Origin: Prevotella sp. UBA2739
GTDB lineage: Bacteria; Bacteroidota; Bacteroidia; Bacteroidales; Bacteroidaceae
Assembly (NCBI GenBank): GCA_002353525.1
Contig: DEJV01000014.1
Location: 1-28,994 of the forward strand
DNA length: 28,994 bases
Reading direction: 5' to 3'
Shown here one piece after another: positions 23,784-28,994 of the stretch. Below the pieces are notes generated by a model. The model was given only the letters and a program-made list of their open reading frames with translations, made no database searches and was not told the DNA's origin. Position 1 is the first letter of the stretch, and every line of letters starts with the position of its first letter. The position numbers and the translations under genes were made by a program.

Positions 23784-25691
23784 ATGAGAAAACTGTTTCT
23801 TGCAATTTGCTGTGCCATTGCAGGCCATCTGTTTGCCGCCAATGAGCTGTCGTCGCCCGACGGGCGCTACAAGATTTCGGTCGATGGTATGACCTATTCG
23901 GTGATGTTCAACGGCTCGGTCATTGTTCGTCAGAGCCAGATGGGAGTCAACATCGACAACCGTTTGTTCGAGTCGGCGCTGGCAGTGCCGCGCGGCGAGT
24001 ATAAAGATTGGTGTTCCGACCTGGAGCTCAGGGGGGAAGAACGCACCGAGGTAGATACCACGTGGACGCCACTCTACGGCGAGAATGCCAGCATTCGCGA
24101 CCACTACAACCAGCTAGTGTTGCACTACGAGAAAGGCAGCAACGGTCAGGGCATCGTTGCCGAAGGCTACGACAAGCGCAAATACTACGCCATGGACATT
24201 GTCGTTCGTGCCTACAACGAGGGCATTGCCTTCCGCTATCACTTCCCCGAGACGGCTAACAGTCTGTTCCTCCACATCACCGGTGAGCAGACATCGTTTG
24301 CCATGCCCGAAGGAACACAAGCCTGGTATGAGGAATGGGCGCAAGGTCCTTGCGAGAAACGCCCCTTGCTGGCCTCTCATCTCTCGTCACTCGACTCTGA
24401 GCCATGGTTCGAAAGCGAGCGCCCATTGTTGCTCCAACTTCCTTCAGGCACCTATGTGGCCTTGCTTGAGGCAGCCATGAAAGACTATACCCGTGGCAAA
24501 TTCCGCCTGAAGCAAGACCATGAGTTGCAAGTGGCGATGTACGGTTGTGCCGACATCATCTCTCCCTACGACACACCTTGGCGTGTCATCATGGCTGGCG
24601 AGCGGGCTGTCGATCTCATCAATCATAAAGACTTGGTGCTCAATCTGAATGAGCCTTGTGCTCTGGCTAGCACCGACTTCATCCGTCCTGGCAAGGCTTT
24701 CCGCTGTTGCCGGCTTGCCAAAGATGCCATTTTGCAGAGCATCGACTTCTGTGCTGACTTCGGTTTGCAATATGTTGAGCTCGATGCGGGCTGGTACGGA
24801 CCCGAGGGAAAGGTTTCGTCGGATGCTACCAAAGTGGCCGATACACGCGATTTCAGCATGCCCGAGATATGCGATTATGCCCGCAGCAAGGGTGTCGGAG
24901 TGTGGGTATATGTCAACCAGCGCGCCCTCTACCACCAGCTAGACCAGCTGCTTCCGCTCTACCAGCAATGGGGCATCAGCGGCATAAAGTTCGGTTTTGT
25001 GCAGATTGGCAACCAGCAATGGACCACCTGGCTGCATCAGGCGGTGAAGAAATGCGCCGACTACGGCATCATGGTCGATATTCACGACGAATACCGGCCT
25101 ACCGGACTCTCGCGCACTTATCCCCATCTGCTCACTCATGAAGGAGTTCGCGGCAATGAGGAGATGCCCGATGCCTACAATAACACGCTGCTTCCCTTCA
25201 CCCGCTATCTGTGCGGTCCTGCCGACTACACACTTTGTTATTTCAACAACAGGGTGAAAAACACCAAAGGCCACCAGCTGGCTATGGCGGCAGTCTATTA
25301 TTCGCCGCTGCAGTTTATGTTCTGGTACGACAATCCTTATCCTGTTAACGGCGAGCAGGAACTGAAGTTCTGGCGCGACATTCCTACGGTTTTCGACGAG
25401 AGCATTGCCCTGGATGGCCTGCCAGGCGAGTTCATTGTTCAGGCACGGCGCAGTGGCAACGACTGGTTTGTGGGTGCCATGACCAACTGTGAGGGGCGCA
25501 CTGTCAGCATCCCGACCACTTTCCTGCCCAAAGGACAATACACGGTTGAGGTTTACAATGACAATCCGGCGCTCAACACTCGCACCAAAGTGCAATCGAC
25601 AACGTTGCGTGTGAAGTCACCCGGCAAGCCCATCCGCCTCACGCTGCAGCCCAGTGGCGGTGCTGCCCTGCACTTCGTAAGAAAAAAATAG
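23784..25691 (+). CDS. GH97 family glycosidase with non-canonical active-site residues
   Basis: The ATG at 23784 follows the previous stop by 1 nt and opens a signal peptide (MRKLFLAICCAIAGHLFA); the longer frame upstream overlaps the preceding gene and is rejected. The 635-residue protein is a GH97 enzyme, a family of alpha-glucosidases and alpha-galactosidases that needs calcium. Features: an N-terminal beta-sandwich starting SSPDGRYKISV, a barrel with VELDAGWYGPEG, YRPTGLSRTYPHLLTHEGVRGNEE and LPFTRYLCGPADYT, and a C-terminal beta domain. At the position where retaining members have a nucleophilic Asp (KVDF-type), this one has G404 (IKFGFV), as inverting SusB-like members do. However, the SusB-type HE word reads H434-D435-E436. 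E453 (HEGVRG) is kept. It may represent a separate clade. Periplasmic. Confidence 0.92.
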   Translation: MRKLFLAICCAIAGHLFAANELSSPDGRYKISVDGMTYSVMFNGSVIVRQSQMGVNIDNRLFESALAVPRGEYKDWCSDLELRGEERTEVDTTWTPLYGENASIRDHYNQLVLHYEKGSNGQGIVAEGYDKRKYYAMDIVVRAYNEGIAFRYHFPETANSLFLHITGEQTSFAMPEGTQAWYEEWAQGPCEKRPLLASHLSSLDSEPWFESERPLLLQLPSGTYVALLEAAMKDYTRGKFRLKQDHELQVAMYGCADIISPYDTPWRVIMAGERAVDLINHKDLVLNLNEPCALASTDFIRPGKAFRCCRLAKDAILQSIDFCADFGLQYVELDAGWYGPEGKVSSDATKVADTRDFSMPEICDYARSKGVGVWVYVNQRALYHQLDQLLPLYQQWGISGIKFGFVQIGNQQWTTWLHQAVKKCADYGIMVDIHDEYRPTGLSRTYPHLLTHEGVRGNEEMPDAYNNTLLPFTRYLCGPADYTLCYFNNRVKNTKGHQLAMAAVYYSPLQFMFWYDNPYPVNGEQELKFWRDIPTVFDESIALDGLPGEFIVQARRSGNDWFVGAMTNCEGRTVSIPTTFLPKGQYTVEVYNDNPALNTRTKVQSTTLRVKSPGKPIRLTLQPSGGAALHFVRKK

Positions 25692-25771
25692 AAAACCATC
25701 GCGTCATGAATAGTCGTGTTGCAGCGGCTGTTTGGTAATATGATAAGAAACGAAAAAAAAGAAAGTACACA

Positions 25772-27043
25772 ATGAGAAAGATTGTCTTGTTCTGTCTTCT
25801 GGCTCTCCTTCCTGGCCTTGTCCGTGCCGTAGGGCCAAGCGGAATGTACCAGTATTCGGTTGAGGTGGCAGGCTATATCTCCAACGAGACGGGCAAGGCT
25901 CCCACTGCCTATCTGTGGATTCCCCAGGGATGCCGCCACGTGCGGGCAGTCATGTTTGCACAACAGAACATGACCGAGGAGATGCTTTTCAAGATGCCCT
26001 CTTTCCAGCGGCAGATGAAGGAAATGGACATTGCGCTGGTGTGGGTGGCACCTTGGTTCTCGCAGAACTGGGACCCTGCCACGGGCTGCCAGAAGACATT
26101 CGAAGAGATGATGGTTGGCTTGGCCGGACAGAGTGCTCATGCAGAGTTGGCCTATGTGCCGGTCATTCCCTTCGGTCATTCAGCGCAAGCTACCTTCCCT
26201 TGGAACTTTGCGGCATGGAACAACCAGCGTACGCTGTGCATCATCTCTTTCCATGGCGATGCGCCGCGCACCAACCTTTGCGGATATGGTACGGCCAACG
26301 TAGAGTGGGGAAGAACCCGTAGCATCGATGGCATTCCCGGACTGATGATAGAAGGTGAGTATGAGTGGTGGGAGGCCCGTGTGCGACCCGCGTTGGCCTT
26401 CCGTATGATGTATCCTGAGAGTTGCGTGTCGTTTCTCTGCGATGCCGGCAGCAGTCATTTCGAATGTATGCCCGAGACGGCCGATTATATTGCCTTGTTC
26501 ATTCGTAAAGCCATTGAGCAGCGTCTTTGTGCCGACGGCACGCTGCGTAAAGTGAATCCGCGCGACGGTTGGCTGGCCTGCCGATATAATCCCGATGCGC
26601 CACCCTCCGACGGCGATGGTGCCCAGACCGACATTTACGCTGTCGACAAACGGCCTGCTCCAGCTCCCTATGCCGACTATCGGGGTGATGTGCACGATGC
26701 CTTTTGGTATTTCGACCGACAGATGGCAGAACTCACCGAGGCCCGCTATGCTGCCAGTTGGGGTAAGCGCACGCGCCAGGTCAGTATCGGTCAACCACAA
26801 TTCAGCGACGACGGCCGTACTGTCACCTTCTCAGCTACGCCAGGTGCTCGTGTGGAGGTGATATGCGGACCTCTCCAAAAGATCGGCGACACCACGTTCC
26901 AGTTTTATCCCTATGAGTGTGGCATGGACAATCCCCGTAGGTCGTTCACGGCATGGGTGGTGGCCATTCTCGATGGCGATAAAACCTACAAACGGGCAAT
27001 AAAGCCTTTAGAAGTCAAACTACCAAAATCTGTCATAGAATGA
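25772..27043 (+). CDS. Secreted alpha/beta-hydrolase-like protein, possible carbohydrate esterase
   Basis: This 423-residue protein has a signal peptide (MRKIVLFCLLALLPGLVRA). The N-terminal two thirds look like an alpha/beta-hydrolase: a strand with RAVMFAQQNMTEEML, a nucleophile elbow PFGHSAQATFPWNFA (S137), GIPGLMIEGEYEWWE (a strand supplying an acid, about E194-E198) and LCDAGSSHFECM (H229). Together these form a plausible Ser-acid-His triad. The last 110 residues (from about YADYRGD) form a beta-rich tail. I do not recognise a named CAZy family. The gene starts 80 bp after GH97 and overlaps the next gene by 4 nt, so it belongs to the glycan operon. Removal of acetyl or other ester groups from the target polysaccharide is the likely role, by context only. 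Confidence 0.75.
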   Translation: MRKIVLFCLLALLPGLVRAVGPSGMYQYSVEVAGYISNETGKAPTAYLWIPQGCRHVRAVMFAQQNMTEEMLFKMPSFQRQMKEMDIALVWVAPWFSQNWDPATGCQKTFEEMMVGLAGQSAHAELAYVPVIPFGHSAQATFPWNFAAWNNQRTLCIISFHGDAPRTNLCGYGTANVEWGRTRSIDGIPGLMIEGEYEWWEARVRPALAFRMMYPESCVSFLCDAGSSHFECMPETADYIALFIRKAIEQRLCADGTLRKVNPRDGWLACRYNPDAPPSDGDGAQTDIYAVDKRPAPAPYADYRGDVHDAFWYFDRQMAELTEARYAASWGKRTRQVSIGQPQFSDDGRTVTFSATPGARVEVICGPLQKIGDTTFQFYPYECGMDNPRRSFTAWVVAILDGDKTYKRAIKPLEVKLPKSVIE

Positions 27044-28875
27044 ATGGATTGTCTATCAGAAAATCCCTCATCAATTATAGAAAGAGGGTGTTGCTCATCA
27101 CTGCAAGAAGCATTTTGCTGTTTGTCGTTTTGATACCCATGGGAGCATGTGCCCAAACAGTATGTCGGCCATTCCCCATGAGTGATGTTCGGCTGTTGCC
27201 CTCTCGTTTCCAACGCAATATGCAGCGCGACTCCCTGTGGATCGCCTCCATACCAGTTGCCTCGCTGCTACATTCATTTCGCACCACGGCAGGGGTGTTC
27301 TCTGCCAAGGAAGGCGGCTACATGACCATGCGTCGTCTGGCTGGGTGGGAGTCGTTAGACTGCGACCTGCGGGGCCACGTCACCGGTCATCTGCTCTCGG
27401 CCATGGCCTATCTGCAGATGCGCCAGAAGGCCGATTCGCTGGTGCAGGGACTCGCCGAGGTCCAGCGGCAGTACGGCACGGGCTACCTCTCGGCATTCGG
27501 CGAGGGACTCATCGACCGCAACATCGCCGGCAAGAGTGTGTGGGCTCCCTTCTACACGCTGCACAAGATACTGCAAGGACTCATCGACCAATACACACTC
27601 TGTGGCAATAAAACCGCGCTTGAGGTGGCCAGTGGCATGGGCTATTGGGCCTACAACAAACTGAAGTCGCTCACCGAGGATGAGCGCACCCGCATGCTGC
27701 GCAATGAGTTTGGCGGCTTCAACGAGGCGATGTATAACCTCTATGCCATCACCCACGACGAGCGTCACCTCTGGGTGGCCCGTTTCTTCTACCACAACGA
27801 CAAGATTGACCCGCTGAAGCAGGGCAACAACGACCTGGGTACCTATCATGCCAACACATTCATTCCCAAGCTGCTGGGCGAGTGCCGCAACTACGAGTTG
27901 TTCGGCGATGAGGACAGCCGGCGGGCAGCCACCCTATTGTTCAACACACTGGTCAACGATCATGCCTTCATCACAGGCGAGGTGTCGGACAAAGAGCACC
28001 TCTTCAAACCCGGAACACACGCTGATCACCTCACCGGCTACGACGGAGAGAACTGCTGCACCTACAACCTGCTGAAGCTGGCAGGTCGTCTGTTCTCCTA
28101 CCAGCCCGATGCGAAAATTGCCGACTACTACGAGCGGGCCCTCTACAACCATATCCTCGGTCAGCAAGACACGCTCACCTCGATGGTCTGCTACTTCACA
28201 CCTCTCATGACGGGTGCCTACCGTCTCTACTCCACGCGTGACAGCTCGTTCTGGTGTTGTGTGGGCAGTGGCTTTGAGAGCCACGCCAAGTATCAGGCTG
28301 ATATCTACTACCACACAGACAATCAACTCTACGTCAACCTCTTCATTCCTTCTGAACTGAATTGGAACGGTGTCACCATCCGCCAGCAGACCCGTTTCCC
28401 CGAAGAGAATAAGACAATCATCACCGCCTCGGCAAAGACCAACATGAAGGTGCGCTTTCCCTACTGGGCCACTTACATGAAGGTGAACGGCCGACGCGTT
28501 AAGGCCGGTGTCGACGGATATGTCAGCATCCGGAATGTGCGGCGGTTGACGGTAGAATTCGGAATGTCGCTCCGTGAGGAGAAACTTCCTATCGCTCCTC
28601 AGCCAGCAACCAGTGCTACAACTACCCGTCAGCGTGTGGCCCTCATGTACGGTCCCATTGTGATGGGAGGCCGTCTGGCCACGGTAGAGCATCCCTTCAG
28701 CAATCCCCGACACTATAACGATTACTACACTTTCGACTATGGACGACATGCCGACATCACGCTGAAGGATGTCCACCATCTGGGTGGTCTGCATTTCCAG
28801 ACAGCCGACGGTATCAGCATTGAGCCCTTCTACAACCTGCAACACTGCCGCTATGTAGTGTATTGGGGGAAATGA
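27040..28875 (+). CDS. GH127-type (DUF1680) beta-L-arabinofuranosidase-like enzyme
   Basis: This 611-residue enzyme belongs to the GH127/GH146 group (old DUF1680), alpha/alpha-barrel glycosidases with a zinc-bound cysteine nucleophile. The zinc ligands and nucleophile known from HypBA1 (Glu, Cys, and a Cys-Cys pair) are all present: E337 and C339 in GYDGENCCTYN, and C406-C407 in SFWCCVGSGFESHAKYQADIYYH. Other family words are GHVTGHLLSAMAY, NEFGGFNEAMYNLY and RVALMYGPIVMGG. A long basic and hydrophobic leader (to about Q39) indicates export. The ATG overlaps the previous stop (ATGA), which suggests translational coupling. It likely releases beta-L-arabinofuranose, or a related sugar, from an arabinose-bearing polymer. 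Distinguishing GH127 from GH146 or other DUF1680 families needs an alignment. Confidence 0.93.
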   Translation: MNGLSIRKSLINYRKRVLLITARSILLFVVLIPMGACAQTVCRPFPMSDVRLLPSRFQRNMQRDSLWIASIPVASLLHSFRTTAGVFSAKEGGYMTMRRLAGWESLDCDLRGHVTGHLLSAMAYLQMRQKADSLVQGLAEVQRQYGTGYLSAFGEGLIDRNIAGKSVWAPFYTLHKILQGLIDQYTLCGNKTALEVASGMGYWAYNKLKSLTEDERTRMLRNEFGGFNEAMYNLYAITHDERHLWVARFFYHNDKIDPLKQGNNDLGTYHANTFIPKLLGECRNYELFGDEDSRRAATLLFNTLVNDHAFITGEVSDKEHLFKPGTHADHLTGYDGENCCTYNLLKLAGRLFSYQPDAKIADYYERALYNHILGQQDTLTSMVCYFTPLMTGAYRLYSTRDSSFWCCVGSGFESHAKYQADIYYHTDNQLYVNLFIPSELNWNGVTIRQQTRFPEENKTIITASAKTNMKVRFPYWATYMKVNGRRVKAGVDGYVSIRNVRRLTVEFGMSLREEKLPIAPQPATSATTTRQRVALMYGPIVMGGRLATVEHPFSNPRHYNDYYTFDYGRHADITLKDVHHLGGLHFQTADGISIEPFYNLQHCRYVVYWGK

Positions 28876-28994
28876 GAAGTATAGGAGATTAGGAGTGGCC
28901 CCCCGCCAACTCCCCCGAGGGGGAGGGTGCCTGCCGGCTTGAGAGCAATACCAAAGGTAATCATACCTCTCAGTTCTCAGATCTCAGTTCTCAG
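28876..28994. repeat. Dispersed intergenic repeat with GC-rich hairpin and CTCAGTT units (partial)
   Basis: After the GH127 stop there is a purine-rich stretch with GGAGATTAGGAG words. A perfect 7-bp stem follows, CTCCCCC (28910-28916) with GGGGGAG (28919-28925). Then comes the core CTTGAGAG (28938-28945) and TAATCATAC (28958-28966), shared with 841-857, and finally tandem CTCAGTT/CTCAGAT units up to the window end. No U-tract follows the stem, so this may be a repeat rather than a standard terminator. The element continues beyond the window. Confidence 0.65.

Overview
The window looks like a chromosomal piece of a Bacteroidota (Bacteroidales) genome, most like the Prevotella/Segatella group. 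Supporting this are promoters of the TTTG-N19-TAnnTTTG type, the absence of clear Shine-Dalgarno sites, a dense set of secreted glycosidases (GH88, GH97, GH127-like), a serine-type sulfatase, an M13 peptidase, and intergenic regions with simple-repeat-armed inverted repeats. Genus is inference; no rRNA or tRNA was seen.

Layout. (1) 1-710: 3' half of a MATE exporter. It is preceded in frame by a purine-rich repeat that recurs at 728-750 in a large inverted-repeat element. (2) 976-2997: secreted M13 zinc endopeptidase, followed by a second inverted-repeat element. (3) 3273-5286: ECF sigma factor, four-helix membrane protein and TraB/GumN-like secreted protein, closed by a strong terminator. (4) 5431-6852: serine-type sulfatase, then a terminator that also ends the opposing operon. 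(5) 19465 down to 6943 (minus strand): one tightly packed five-gene operon. It encodes a membrane sensor fusing a Cache sensor, SpoIIE phosphatase and HATPase kinase; a STAS anti-sigma-factor antagonist; an outer-membrane barrel; a 2432-residue nonribosomal peptide synthetase (C-A-T-C-A-T-reductase); and a MATE exporter. (6) 19466-20041: 576 bp without a gene. It holds the operon promoter, a five-step 22-bp direct repeat upstream of it, an inverted repeat with a 20-bp perfect palindrome, and an orphan -7-like box. (7) 20042-28875: a polysaccharide-degradation locus. A minus-strand GH88 lipoprotein is divergent from a plus-strand run of an alginate-lyase-fold/beta-helix fusion, an atypical GH97, an alpha/beta-hydrolase-like protein and a GH127-type enzyme. 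(8) 28876-28994: another copy of the repeat family.

The most notable system is the minus-strand operon. A membrane-spanning partner-switching module (phosphatase and kinase in one chain plus its STAS substrate) is joined, with 1-27 nt gaps, to a reductase-terminated two-module NRPS and two candidate transport proteins. The NRPS should release an N-capped dipeptide aldehyde or alcohol, or a cyclised derivative. MATE and the barrel would move it across the inner and outer membranes. The partner switch would tie its production or export to an extracytoplasmic signal. No sigma factor lies in the operon, so the target of the STAS protein is unknown. The glycan locus fits removal of unsaturated uronic acids, arabinofuranose and alpha-linked hexose from an acidic plant-type polysaccharide. 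It lacks SusC/SusD here.
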